Source of the DNA: Armatimonadota bacterium
Lineage (GTDB): Bacteria > Sysuimicrobiota > Sysuimicrobiia > Sysuimicrobiales > Humicultoraceae
Length of the DNA: 10,189 nucleotides
Direction: 5' to 3'
Assembly: GCA_016199305.1 (NCBI GenBank)
Contig: JACQGZ010000180.1
Span: 1-10,189, forward strand
Below the pieces are notes generated by a model that saw only the letters and a program-made list of their open reading frames with translations, ran no database searches and was not told the origin of the DNA. Numbering within the stretch: position 1 is the first letter of the stretch; the number at the start of each line of letters is the position of its first letter. Positions 1 through 6,332 of this stretch are shown piece by piece. Made by a program: the position numbers and the translations under genes.

Positions 1-1902
1 CGGCTCGCCGGCCCTTTCGCGGCGGCGGCCGGCGCCGTCGCCGGCGCGATGGCCCTCTTCCATCTCTACACCGCCCGTTTCGGGCTGCTGGAGACGCTGC
101 GGCAGCGCTCCGCGCACCTCGCCTTTGTGATGGTCCTCGTCTTCCTGCTCTATCCGGCGCGGCGGCGCCACGCCGGTGCGACCCGCTTCGGCCCCCTCGA
201 TGGGCTGCTGGCCGCCTCCGCCGCCGCCCTGATGCTCTACCTGTTCGTCAACCACCACGCGCTGGCGAGCCGCGCCGGCAGGCTGACCGCGCTCGACCTC
301 GTCGTGGGTATCCTGGGAACACTCGCCGTGCTGGAGGCCGGCCGGCGGGTGCTCGGCGTGTTGCCGGTGATCGCTGCGGCGATGCTGATCTACCCGTTCA
401 TCGGCCATCTCCTGCCCGGGGCGCTGGCGGTGCCGCCGGTTTCCGTCCCCCGCGTCATCGAGCACATGTTCTTCACGACGGAAGGAATCTTCGGCATCCC
501 GGTCGGCGTCTCGGCGAGTTTCGTCTTCATGTTTGTCCTCCTGGGCGCCTTCCTGGAACGCACGGGGTTGGGCCAGCTCTTCGTCGACGTCGCCATCGCC
601 CTCGCCGGCTGGATGACCGGCGGTCCGGCGAAGGTCTCGGTCCTCTCCAGCGCCTTCATTGGCACGATCTCGGGGAGTTCCGTGGCGAACGTGGTCGCGG
701 ACGGGGTCTTCAATATCCCGCTGATGAAGCGCCTGGGCTACGAGCCCCGTTTCGCCGGCGGCGTGGAGGCGGCGACCTCGGTGGGCGGCCAGTTGATGCC
801 CCCGGTGATGGGGGCGGCCGCCTTTGTCATGGCGGAGTTCCTGGGGGTGCCCTACCTGACGATCGTCAAGGCGGCGGCCCTGCCCGCGATCTTCTACTTT
901 CTGGCCGTAGGACTGATGATCCACTTCGAGGCCAAGCGGTTGGGCCTGCGCGGCCTGCCCCGCGAGCAGTTGCCGGCGGTGGGGCAGGTCCTCTGGAGCC
1001 GGGGCTACCTGGTGGCCCCCCTGGTCTTCGTCGTGGGCTTCCTCCTCCGCGGGTACACGCCCATGACCGCGGCCTTCTGGGGCATCGCCGCCTCCACGGG
1101 CGTCCACCTGATCACCGTCTGGAAGGAGGGAGGCCCGGCCCGGCGGCCCCTCCTTGAACGTGCCCGTCTCTACGTCGAGGAGATCTGGGGTATCCTGGTC
1201 TACGGCACCCGCAACGCCCTGATCGTGGCGGTGGCCACGGCCGTGGTGGGCATCATCATCGGCGTCGTCACCCTGACCGGCATCGGCCTGAAGTTCGTCG
1301 GACTGACCGTCGCCCTCGGCCAGCAGAACCTCTTCCTCACGCTGGTGCTGGTGGCGGTGGCGTGCACCATCATCGGGTCGGGGATCCCGACGACCGCCAC
1401 CTACATCATTCTGGCCGCGATCGCGGCGCCGGCCATCGTCCAACTGGGCGTCGCGCCGCTGGCGGCCCACCTCTTCATCTTTTACTTCGGCGTGATCGCC
1501 GATCTGACGCCGCCGGACGCCCTCGCCGCCTACGCGGCCGCGGGGATCGCGCGCTCCGACCCGCTGCGCACCGGTCTGACGGCCACCCGCTTGGCGCTGG
1601 CCGGGATTATCGTGCCCTTCGTCTTCGTCTACTCGCCGGCGCTGCTGCTGCAAGGCGCCGGGGTCGGCGAGGTCGTCGTGACCGTGGCAACGGGGACCCT
1701 GGGGGTCGTGGCGCTGGCCGCCGGCGCCTCGGGCTACCTGCTGACGCATGCCACGCCTCTGGACCGAGCCTTTCTGGTCGGTGCGGCGGTGGCGTTGATC
1801 CTTCACACCCTCATCTGGGATCTGGTGGGGCTGGTCCTGCTGGGCGGGACCACCCTGTGGCAGCGGGCCCGGCGCCTGAGGGCGGGGACGGCCTCGCCGT
1901 GA
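1..1902 (+). CDS. TRAP transporter fused permease (4TM/12TM, TAXI type), 5' partial
   Basis: This is an inner-membrane permease of a tripartite ATP-independent periplasmic (TRAP) transporter with the small and large membrane subunits fused. In the family it uses ion gradients to import a solute delivered by a periplasmic TAXI-type binding protein; the substrate cannot be read here. The protein is hydrophobic almost throughout. Family-like blocks are GTISGSSVANVV (about visible residue 221), GGQLMPPVMGAAAF (about 262), GSGIPTTATYI (about 459) and FYFGVIADLTPPDALAAYAA (about 494). The first ATG is at 49, but the frame is open and hydrophobic back to base 1 (RLAGPFAAAAGAVAGA), so the true start lies outside the window. 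The 633 visible residues are near the usual 640-680. The stop overlaps the next gene by four bases. A TAXI binding-protein gene would be expected just upstream. The family call is firm. Confidence 0.93.
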   Translation, partial: RLAGPFAAAAGAVAGAMALFHLYTARFGLLETLRQRSAHLAFVMVLVFLLYPARRRHAGATRFGPLDGLLAASAAALMLYLFVNHHALASRAGRLTALDLVVGILGTLAVLEAGRRVLGVLPVIAAAMLIYPFIGHLLPGALAVPPVSVPRVIEHMFFTTEGIFGIPVGVSASFVFMFVLLGAFLERTGLGQLFVDVAIALAGWMTGGPAKVSVLSSAFIGTISGSSVANVVADGVFNIPLMKRLGYEPRFAGGVEAATSVGGQLMPPVMGAAAFVMAEFLGVPYLTIVKAAALPAIFYFLAVGLMIHFEAKRLGLRGLPREQLPAVGQVLWSRGYLVAPLVFVVGFLLRGYTPMTAAFWGIAASTGVHLITVWKEGGPARRPLLERARLYVEEIWGILVYGTRNALIVAVATAVVGIIIGVVTLTGIGLKFVGLTVALGQQNLFLTLVLVAVACTIIGSGIPTTATYIILAAIAAPAIVQLGVAPLAAHLFIFYFGVIADLTPPDALAAYAAAGIARSDPLRTGLTATRLALAGIIVPFVFVYSPALLLQGAGVGEVVVTVATGTLGVVALAAGASGYLLTHATPLDRAFLVGAAVALILHTLIWDLVGLVLLGGTTLWQRARRLRAGTASP

Positions 1903-2378
1903 GACGGGTCCGTCTCCTCGCCGCTGCAGCCGTGGCGCTGGCCGGCGCAGCCACCGCGCTCTGGCCGGTGCCGGTCCTGGCGGTGACCGCCGGTCCCCCC
2001 GAGCGCGTCGTCTGGCGCGAGGTGCTCCGAGCCGTCGTGGAGGTCCGCCTGGAGTACGTGCATTCCGTCGAGCGGACCCCCGTCGTGGAGGTCTACGAGG
2101 CAGCCCCCGGGGGGTTGCGGCTGGTGCGGATGGAGTTCACCGCGCAGGGCGCCGGCCTCCCCTCGGGCGGGTACGTGCGTGAGGGGAAGCGGTTCGTCCT
2201 GCGGACGAACCGCCCGCTGCCCGCTCTCCCGGTGCGTGTGAGCGGGGCGGGACAGCAGCGTCTGCGGATCGCCGGCACCATCCTCGATCTGCTGGCGTTG
2301 GCCGGGGAGGGAGGAACGGTGACGGTGGCGGTGCGGGCAGCCCCCCGCCTGGCCCTTCTGTGGGGTGTGCTATACTAG
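1899..2378 (+). CDS. DUF1850 protein, exported, TRAP-associated
   Basis: This is a 159-residue protein of the DUF1850 family, whose biochemical role is unknown. Family members often lie directly beside fused TAXI-type TRAP permeases, as here, so an accessory role in that transporter is the best inference. The GTG start at 1899 overlaps the permease stop (GTGA), implying translational coupling. Residues 1-30 look like a signal peptide or membrane anchor: basic MRRVR, a long Ala/Leu stretch, then VLAVTAG. The family signature is visible as LEYVHSVERTPVVEVYEA (about 52-69) and FTAQGAGLPSGGY (about 79-91). The same frame is open far upstream through the permease gene, but that part is a shadow. 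The family call is confident; the function is not known. Confidence 0.85.
   Translation: MRRVRLLAAAAVALAGAATALWPVPVLAVTAGPPERVVWREVLRAVVEVRLEYVHSVERTPVVEVYEAAPGGLRLVRMEFTAQGAGLPSGGYVREGKRFVLRTNRPLPALPVRVSGAGQQRLRIAGTILDLLALAGEGGTVTVAVRAAPRLALLWGVLY
2368..2376 (+). promoter_or_regulatory. Possible extended -10 promoter for the corC-like operon
   Basis: TGC followed by TATACT matches an extended -10 element (TGnTATAAT) with one mismatch. It overlaps the last codons and stop of the DUF1850 gene. No good -35 is present; the best match, CTGGCC at 2349, agrees at only three of six positions. The TTG start of the next gene lies 117 bases downstream, leaving room for a leader of about 110 nt. In such GC-rich DNA a chance match is less likely, but this remains an inference. 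Confidence 0.35.
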
Positions 2379-2382
2379 GGTG

Positions 2383-2406
2383 CCGGGCGGAGGGTGCTCC
2401 GCCCGG
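2383..2406 (+). terminator. Strong 10-bp hairpin after the DUF1850 gene
   Basis: CCGGGCGGAG (2383-2392) and CTCCGCCCGG (2397-2406) are perfect reverse complements around a GGTG loop, starting four bases after the DUF1850 stop. The position suits a terminator for the TRAP operon, but no T-run follows (the downstream bases are GCCGCTTTCCCTG), so a classical intrinsic terminator is doubtful. If the -10 at 2371 is real, the hairpin would instead sit at the very 5' end of the corC leader RNA. A smaller stem, GCCGC/GCGGC (2419-2433), follows. No known riboswitch consensus was recognised in 2379-2492. Confidence 0.45.
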
Positions 2407-2492
2407 GCCGCTTTCCCTGCCGCGATGAGCGGCGCCTCTTGCTCAGCGTGTGTGTGACCCAGGGTGGCTTCAGGAAGGGATGAGTTACCTCG

Positions 2493-3764
2493 TTGGACGC
2501 TTCAGGTAGTACGTTCGGATTCGTTCTGCTCGGCCTGCTGTTGGTCGCTTCCGCCCTCTTCTCCGCCGCCGAAACGGCCTTCTTAGCGGCCAACCGGCTG
2601 CGGTTGCGGCAGCGGGCTGAGGCGGGCGAGGGGTCGGCCCGCATCGCCGACCGGCTGCTCGAGGACGCGGGGCGGCTGGTGAGCACGCTGCACGTCGCCG
2701 ACACCATCGCCAACGTCGGCGCCTCCGTGCTGGCGGCGGCCCTCTTCATCCGCCTCTTCGGACCCGAGGGCGCGGCGTTTTGGGCCTTCCTGGCGATGGT
2801 CGTGCTCCTGGTGGTCGTCGGGGAGATCGCCCCCAAGACGGTGGCGGGGCGTCACGCCGACGGCATGACGATGGCTCTGGCCCGTCCCGTCGATCTGCTC
2901 ACGCGGCTGCTCGGCCCCATCATCCGCCTCCTCTCGCTGGCCGGCACGGTGATGGTCCGCCCCCTCGGCGGACGGGTGAACATCAACTCCCCCGTGGTCA
3001 CCGAGGAGGAGATCCGCGCCCTCGTCAAGATGGGGGAGGAGGAGGGGGTCATCGAGCAGGAGGAACGCGAGATGATCCACTCCATCTTCGAATTCGGCGA
3101 CACCGTCGCCCGCGAGGTGATGGTGCCGCGCATCGACATGGATGTGCTGGAGGATGTCGCCACCGCCGAGGAGGCGATGCGGCTGATCGTGGCCACGGGG
3201 CATTCGCGCATCCCGGTCTTCCACGAATCAATCGACAAGATCGTCGGCATTCTCTACCTGAAAGATCTCCTCGGGCCCCTGGCGGAGGGACGGACCGGGG
3301 TCCAGGTGGCCGACCTGGCCCGCCCGGTCTATTACGTCCCCGAGAGCAAGCGGCTGGACGACCTCTTCCGCGAGATGCAGCGGCGCAAGGTGCACCTGGC
3401 CATCGTGGTGGATGAGTACGGGGGGACCTCGGGGCTGGTGACGATCGAGGATCTCCTGGAGGAGATCGTCGGACCGATCGTGGATGAGCACGACGTGGAG
3501 GAGCGGCTGGTCGAGGTCGTCAACGACCAGGTGGCCCTGGTGGAGGGCCGCACCCCCATCGGAGAGGTGAACGACCTGCTGCGCCTGGAGCTGCCGGCGG
3601 GGGAGGTGGACACGATCGGGGGCTTCGTCTACAGCCTGCTCGGTCACGTGCCCCGGCCGGGGGAGCGCGTCGCCTATGACGGCCTGGAGATCATCGTGGA
3701 GCAGGTCGAGGGGCAGCGGATCGGCAAGGTGAAGATCACCCGCGCGGTCCCCTCCGCTCCCTAA
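2493..3764 (+). CDS. CNNM/CorC-HlyC family membrane protein with CBS domains
   Basis: This 423-residue protein has the full CorC/HlyC ('hemolysin-like') architecture. Residues 1-160 are a CNNM/DUF21 membrane domain that keeps the SAAETA motif (24-29), TIANVG (71-76) and GEIAPK (110-115). Residues about 205-330 are a CBS pair, with REVMVPRIDMDV at the start and HLAIVVDEYGGTSGLVTIED (301-320) in the second unit. Residues about 340-418 form the CorC_HlyC domain with DTIGGFVYSLLGHVPRPGE. Relatives are Mg2+ exporters or Mg2+/Co2+ resistance proteins, with CBS domains sensing Mg-ATP. The TTG start at 2493 is the only sensible one: a stop lies in frame at 2481 and the first membrane helix begins at about residue 8. 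The AGGAAGGG at 2472-2479 is 13 bases away, a somewhat long spacing. The length is normal for the family. Confidence 0.93.
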   Translation: MDASGSTFGFVLLGLLLVASALFSAAETAFLAANRLRLRQRAEAGEGSARIADRLLEDAGRLVSTLHVADTIANVGASVLAAALFIRLFGPEGAAFWAFLAMVVLLVVVGEIAPKTVAGRHADGMTMALARPVDLLTRLLGPIIRLLSLAGTVMVRPLGGRVNINSPVVTEEEIRALVKMGEEEGVIEQEEREMIHSIFEFGDTVAREVMVPRIDMDVLEDVATAEEAMRLIVATGHSRIPVFHESIDKIVGILYLKDLLGPLAEGRTGVQVADLARPVYYVPESKRLDDLFREMQRRKVHLAIVVDEYGGTSGLVTIEDLLEEIVGPIVDEHDVEERLVEVVNDQVALVEGRTPIGEVNDLLRLELPAGEVDTIGGFVYSLLGHVPRPGERVAYDGLEIIVEQVEGQRIGKVKITRAVPSAP

Positions 3765-3774
3765 GCGAACAGCC

Positions 3775-4404
3775 TTGCGCGCGCGGCTGCGCACCTACCT
3801 CATCACCGGGCTGCTGGTCATCTTGCCGGTGGCCGTCACCTACCTGGTCCTGCGCTGGCTCTTCATCACGCTGGACGCCATGCTGCAGCCCCTCTTCCGC
3901 GCCCTGCTCGGGCGCACCGTGCCTATCGTGGGCTTCGTCGCCGGCATCCTCCTGATTCTCCTCACAGGCGTCGTCGCCAGCAACGTCCTGGGGCGGCGAC
4001 TGATCGCGCGCCTCGACCAGCTGATCCTGCGCATCCCCCTGGCGCGCACCGTCTACAGTTCGATCAAGCCGCTCAGCCAGCGGATGCTGGAGGACCGGCG
4101 GGGGGCGTTTCAGCGCGTCGTGATCGTCGAGTGGCCCCGGCCGGGGCTCTTCGCCCTCGGTTTCGTCACCGGCGGCGATCCGGCAGGGGCCGGGTCCGGT
4201 CTGCTGCACGTCTTCGTCCCCGGCACGCCCAACCCCACCTCGGGGTTTGTGGTCCTCGTCCCTGAAGCGCAGACGCAGCCGGCCGGCATCACGGTGGAGG
4301 AGGCGCTTCGCTTTCTCATCGCCGCGGGCATCGCGCGAACGCCCGAGGGGGTGCGGCACGCCCTGGCTCCCGGGCGGGGCAGGCCATTGGAGCGGGTCGA
4401 GTGA
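3775..4404 (+). CDS. DUF502 family membrane protein
   Basis: This 209-residue protein belongs to DUF502 (COG2928), a widespread membrane family without an established biochemical function. Two membrane segments are evident, at about residues 8-31 and 49-70. Downstream are the family blocks TVYSSIKPLSQRML (92-105), FVPGTPNPTSGFVVLVPE (147-164) and ALRFLIAAGIA (177-187). The start is TTG at 3775, eleven bases after the corC-like stop. It places MRARLRTYLITGLLVILPVA at the N terminus, as usual for the family, although no Shine-Dalgarno is visible; translation may depend on coupling. The stop overlaps the cytidine deaminase start by four bases. The family call is firm. Confidence 0.9.
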   Translation: MRARLRTYLITGLLVILPVAVTYLVLRWLFITLDAMLQPLFRALLGRTVPIVGFVAGILLILLTGVVASNVLGRRLIARLDQLILRIPLARTVYSSIKPLSQRMLEDRRGAFQRVVIVEWPRPGLFALGFVTGGDPAGAGSGLLHVFVPGTPNPTSGFVVLVPEAQTQPAGITVEEALRFLIAAGIARTPEGVRHALAPGRGRPLERVE

Positions 4405-4853
4405 AGCGGTCCAGGCGCGCCTCCGCCGGCAGGAGAGCCCGGCGCCGCGCCGCGGTGAGCCCGGAAGCGCTCGTGGCCGCCGCGCGCGGGGCGCGCGGCC
4501 GGGCGTACGCGCCGTACTCCCTCTACCAGGTGGGGGCGGCCGCGCTGACGCCGGACGGGGCCGTCTTCGTTGGCGCCAATGTCGAGAACGCCTCCTACGG
4601 TCTGTCAATGTGCGCCGAGCGGGTCGCCATCTTCCAGGCCGCGGCGGCCGGCCACCGGAAGGTTCGCGCCGTTGCCGTGGTCACCGCCGGCCCCGCACCG
4701 GCGGCGCCCTGCGGAGCCTGTCGCCAGGTGATGGCGGAGTTCAGCGTGGAGGTGGTCTACCTGGCGACACCCCACGGCACCTTCCGGCGCCGGTCCCTTC
4801 GGCACCTGCTGCCGGAGGCATTCACCGCCGCCGACCTCACGAAAGGCACGTAA
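4401..4853 (+). CDS. cdd: Cytidine deaminase
   Basis: This cytosolic, zinc-dependent enzyme converts cytidine and deoxycytidine to uridine and deoxyuridine in pyrimidine salvage. Its 150 residues contain the complete small tetrameric-type signature. The substrate-binding N60 and E62 lie in GANVENASYG. The zinc ligand C71 and catalytic E73 lie in CAER. The zinc ligands C104 and C107 lie in PCGACRQV. AYAPYS (35-40) precedes the VGAA strand. The GTG start at 4401 overlaps DUF502 and has GGAG at 4389-4392 with 8-base spacing. This adds a very basic, Arg-rich extension of about 20 residues compared with typical 130-residue enzymes. An internal GTG at 4455 would remove it but has no ribosome site. 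cdd next to era and recO is a common bacterial arrangement. Confidence 0.95.
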   Translation: MKRSRRASAGRRARRRAAVSPEALVAAARGARGRAYAPYSLYQVGAAALTPDGAVFVGANVENASYGLSMCAERVAIFQAAAAGHRKVRAVAVVTAGPAPAAPCGACRQVMAEFSVEVVYLATPHGTFRRRSLRHLLPEAFTAADLTKGT

Positions 4854-4904
4854 CTCTAGAGGCCGAACCCACCCCCTATTTCCCCGCGGGTCTGCCGATG
4901 ACGC

Positions 4905-4933
4905 TTGACAGATGAGGCAAAATTCATTATATA
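4905..4933 (+). promoter_or_regulatory. Sigma-70-type promoter of vapBC
   Basis: A perfect -35, TTGACA (4905-4910), is followed after 17 bases by TATATA (4928-4933), four of six matches to the consensus -10. TATACT at 4930 is an alternative -10 with 19-base spacing. The stretch from about 4918 to 4962 is strikingly AT-rich against its surroundings. It sits directly upstream of the antitoxin gene, so the toxin-antitoxin pair carries its own promoter rather than relying on the cdd operon. Confidence 0.8.
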
Positions 4934-4946
4934 CTATGAGTATATA
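4928..4946 (+). promoter_or_regulatory. Palindromic operator over the -10 of vapBC
   Basis: TATATAC (4928-4934) and GTATATA (4940-4946) form a perfect 7-bp inverted repeat with a 5-base spacer (TATGA). TATATACT also occurs as a direct repeat at 4928 and 4941. The palindrome covers the -10 element and probable transcription start. VapB antitoxins, alone or with VapC, typically bind such sites and repress their own operon, so this is the likely autoregulatory operator. Binding is inferred. Confidence 0.7.
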
Positions 4947-4948
4947 CT

Positions 4949-4954
4949 GAGGTG
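4949..4954 (+). promoter_or_regulatory. Ribosome binding site that fixes the vapB start
   Basis: GAGGTG is a strong Shine-Dalgarno sequence. It is two bases from the ATG at 4957, too close to use, but eight bases from the ATG at 4963. The latter is therefore preferred and gives MAKTLLDID as the N terminus. Confidence 0.75.
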
Positions 4955-4962
4955 ATATGTAC

Positions 4963-5169
4963 ATGGCCAAGACCCTGCTGGATATCGACGGAGGCCTGCT
5001 TGAGGAGGCCCGGCGGTTGGCGAAGGCGCGGACGAAACGGGAGGCAGTGGAAGTGGCGCTTCGCGAGTTCGTCCGCAGGCGCCACGAGGAGAATCTGATC
5101 GGGGCGGCCGGGGGAAGTTCGATTCGCTGGACGCCGGCAGATATCCGGGCGATGCGGGAGGGCAGGTAG
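4963..5169 (+). CDS. vapB: Type II antitoxin, VapB family
   Basis: This 68-residue protein resembles VapB antitoxins of the ribbon-helix-helix type (DUF2191-like). Residues 1-9 (MAKTLLDID) match the DNA-binding beta strand. Residues about 11-40 match the two helices, with the family block ARTKREAVEVALREFVRRR. The C-terminal tail, WTPADIRAMREGR, would be the part that wraps and inhibits the toxin. It is expected to bind and neutralise the PIN toxin encoded next and to repress the operon at the upstream palindrome. The stop overlaps the toxin start by one base (TAGTG). An ATG two codons upstream (4957) is less likely because of ribosome-site spacing. The gene lies between cdd and the era fragment, an unusual place, suggesting insertion by transfer. 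Confidence 0.87.
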   Translation: MAKTLLDIDGGLLEEARRLAKARTKREAVEVALREFVRRRHEENLIGAAGGSSIRWTPADIRAMREGR

Positions 5170-5600
5170 TGCCCACCAGACTCGTGGATTCCTCGATCTG
5201 GGTGCGATATCTTCGGCCTCGGCCCGACAGGCGCATCGTTCGGGCGGTGCGCGAGGTGCTGGCCGCCGGGGAGGTCGCCGTGGCCGCGCCGATCGTCGTG
5301 GAAGTCCTCAGCGGCATCCGGGATCCGAAGGAGTACGGGGTGCGCGAAAGTGACTTCCGGGCGCTCCCTCACGTTCCGACAGACGGGGAGGCGGCTTACG
5401 TGGCCGCGAGGCTGGGCGAGGCTCTCGCGCGCGCGGGCCTCCGCGCGACGACTGTGGATCTGCTCCTGGCAGGCGCCGCCATCGTCGGGGGAGCGGAGCT
5501 CTGGTCGCTGCCGGATGCCCACTTCGAGCAGATCCACGAACTGACCGAGCGCGGGACCGTGGCCGTCCCCGGACCCTTTCGGTTCACCACCTTCTCCTAG
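5169..5600 (+). CDS. vapC: Type II toxin, VapC family PIN-domain ribonuclease
   Basis: This 143-residue PIN-domain protein is expected to be an Mg2+-dependent ribonuclease that cleaves specific RNA, often tRNA or rRNA, when released from VapB. All four acidic active-site positions are present: D7 in [10 protein letters not shown]45 in IVVEVLSG, D97 in [11 protein letters not shown] and D116 in LPDAHF. The length fits the family and no lesion is visible, so the pair looks functional. The GTG start overlaps the vapB stop by one base. The RNA target cannot be predicted. The era fragment starts eight bases after the stop, so era may now be read, if at all, from the toxin-antitoxin promoter. Confidence 0.9.
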   Translation: MPTRLVDSSIWVRYLRPRPDRRIVRAVREVLAAGEVAVAAPIVVEVLSGIRDPKEYGVRESDFRALPHVPTDGEAAYVAARLGEALARAGLRATTVDLLLAGAAIVGGAELWSLPDAHFEQIHELTERGTVAVPGPFRFTTFS

Positions 5601-5608
5601 CGCCCCGC

Positions 5609-5767
5609 ATGCCTCACCGCTCGGGTTTCGTGGCTCTCGCCGGGCGGCCCAACGTGGGGAAATCCACGCTGCTGAACCGCCTCCTCGGCGCGAAGATCGC
5701 CCCCACCGCGCCGATCCCTCAGACCTCCCGCTCGGTCATCCGCGGCATCCTGACGCGGCCGGAGGAT
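5609..5767 (+). pseudogene. era: era GTPase, 5' fragment only (truncated)
   Basis: Era is a GTP-binding protein of 30S ribosome assembly that binds the 3' end of 16S rRNA, usually about 300 residues. Only about 53 codons remain. They carry the start, the G1 P-loop in [16 protein letters not shown] (12-27) and the switch I region [16 protein letters not shown] (37-52). Homology then stops abruptly. The G2-linked strand, DxxG, NKxD and the whole KH domain are missing. The open frame continues to 5890, but that tail is out-of-frame antitoxin sequence followed by the N terminus of the next toxin. Era is essential or important in most bacteria, so an intact copy probably exists elsewhere, unless the junction is an assembly error. 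The position between cdd and recO is the usual era locus. Confidence 0.85.
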
Positions 5768-5768
5768 A

Positions 5769-5855
5769 GTGAGGGAACGCATCCTCTCGCGTCGAGGGAA
5801 GGCGCTCACGGATTCCGTTCGCGACCTGGAGGCCATCCGCCGGGGAGAGCGATAG
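5769..5855 (+). pseudogene. 3' remnant of a second vapB-like antitoxin gene
   Basis: In a frame different from era, 28 codons from GTG 5769 to the TAG at 5853-5855 read [20 protein letters not shown] and then EAIRRGER. The ending resembles the C-terminal toxin-binding tail of VapB-type antitoxins and parallels ADIRAMREGR of the intact antitoxin upstream. The stop overlaps the following toxin GTG in the same one-base TAGTG arrangement. The N-terminal DNA-binding half is absent because the sequence runs directly into era at about 5762-5768. The identification rests on position, overlap and tail similarity. The GTG is only the first in-frame start-like codon, not a proven start. Confidence 0.6.
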
Positions 5856-6324
5856 TGTCGGAGGTCTGCGTCGACACAGCCTGGCGCTGAAACTTGTGCT
5901 TTCTGAACCCGGGAGCGATCGCGTCAGGCGGAGGTGGGCAGAATGGCTGCGGGAGGGTGTCATCGTCATCGCGCCCTGGCTCTGGATGTTTGAGGCCCAC
6001 TCCGTCCTTCGGCGCAAACTCGTGTGACAGGACCTCACTGAGGTGGAGGCCCGTGACGCCTGGCGGATACTGCGACGGCAAGGCATCAGAACCGTTCACC
6101 CCCGCGGCCTCTTCGATCGAGCCTGGGTCCTCGCCGGAGAGCTCGACCGCCCCAATACCTACGACGCCTGCTATCTGGTCGTAGCCGATCTCAGGCGTTG
6201 TGAGCTGTGGACCGCCGATGCGCGACTGGCCCGTGCCGCCCGGACGAAGTTCGACTGGATCCGGGAAGTTGAGGCAAGCATCAGCACTGACGCCTTACCG
6301 AACTCCGCACCGCTCCTCCGCTGA
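5855..6324 (+). pseudogene. Decayed VapC-type PIN toxin (frameshift and stop codon)
   Basis: Read with two corrections this is a full PIN-domain protein of about 156 residues. It starts in one frame (SEVCVDT, GTG 5855). One base is missing near 5878-5880, and the protein continues in the next frame as [19 protein letters not shown] from 5881. ACA-GC-CTG becomes Thr-Ser-Leu if one base is restored. An in-frame TGA at 6025-6027 then falls where CGA (Arg) would fit. After it the frame runs clean to 6324. All four acidic positions survive: D7, E47 (WMFEAHSVL), D104 (TYDACYL) and D122 (WTADARL). Its sequence differs clearly from the intact VapC upstream, so it is not a recent copy. The toxin is presumed inactive, consistent with loss of its antitoxin. 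An ORF from 6043 keeps only the C-terminal half. Confidence 0.85.
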
Positions 6325-6332
6325 CCGGCCGC

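Noticed and set aside
1362..1898. Upstream extension of the DUF1850 frame inside the permease gene
   Set aside because: It is an out-of-frame shadow of the TRAP permease. The GTG at 1899 yields a signal-like N terminus and the usual DUF1850 size.
2780..3415. Plus-strand frame of 211 codons inside the corC-like gene
   Set aside because: It is a shifted-frame product of Gly/Arg/Pro-rich low complexity; the true frame shows complete CNNM and CBS domains.
3736..4608. Minus-strand open frame of 290 codons opposite DUF502 and cdd
   Set aside because: It is the antisense of two identified genes, with low-complexity Arg/Pro/Asp-rich sequence.
4605..5537. Long minus-strand open frame of 310 codons opposite cdd, vapB and vapC
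   Set aside because: It spans three well-recognised plus-strand genes and the vapBC promoter, shows no family motif, and has the composition expected of an antisense frame in GC-rich DNA.
5894..6184. Separate small ORF of 96 codons in the decayed toxin region
   Set aside because: It is a third-frame reading. The frame with PIN motifs is the one through 5881-6324.
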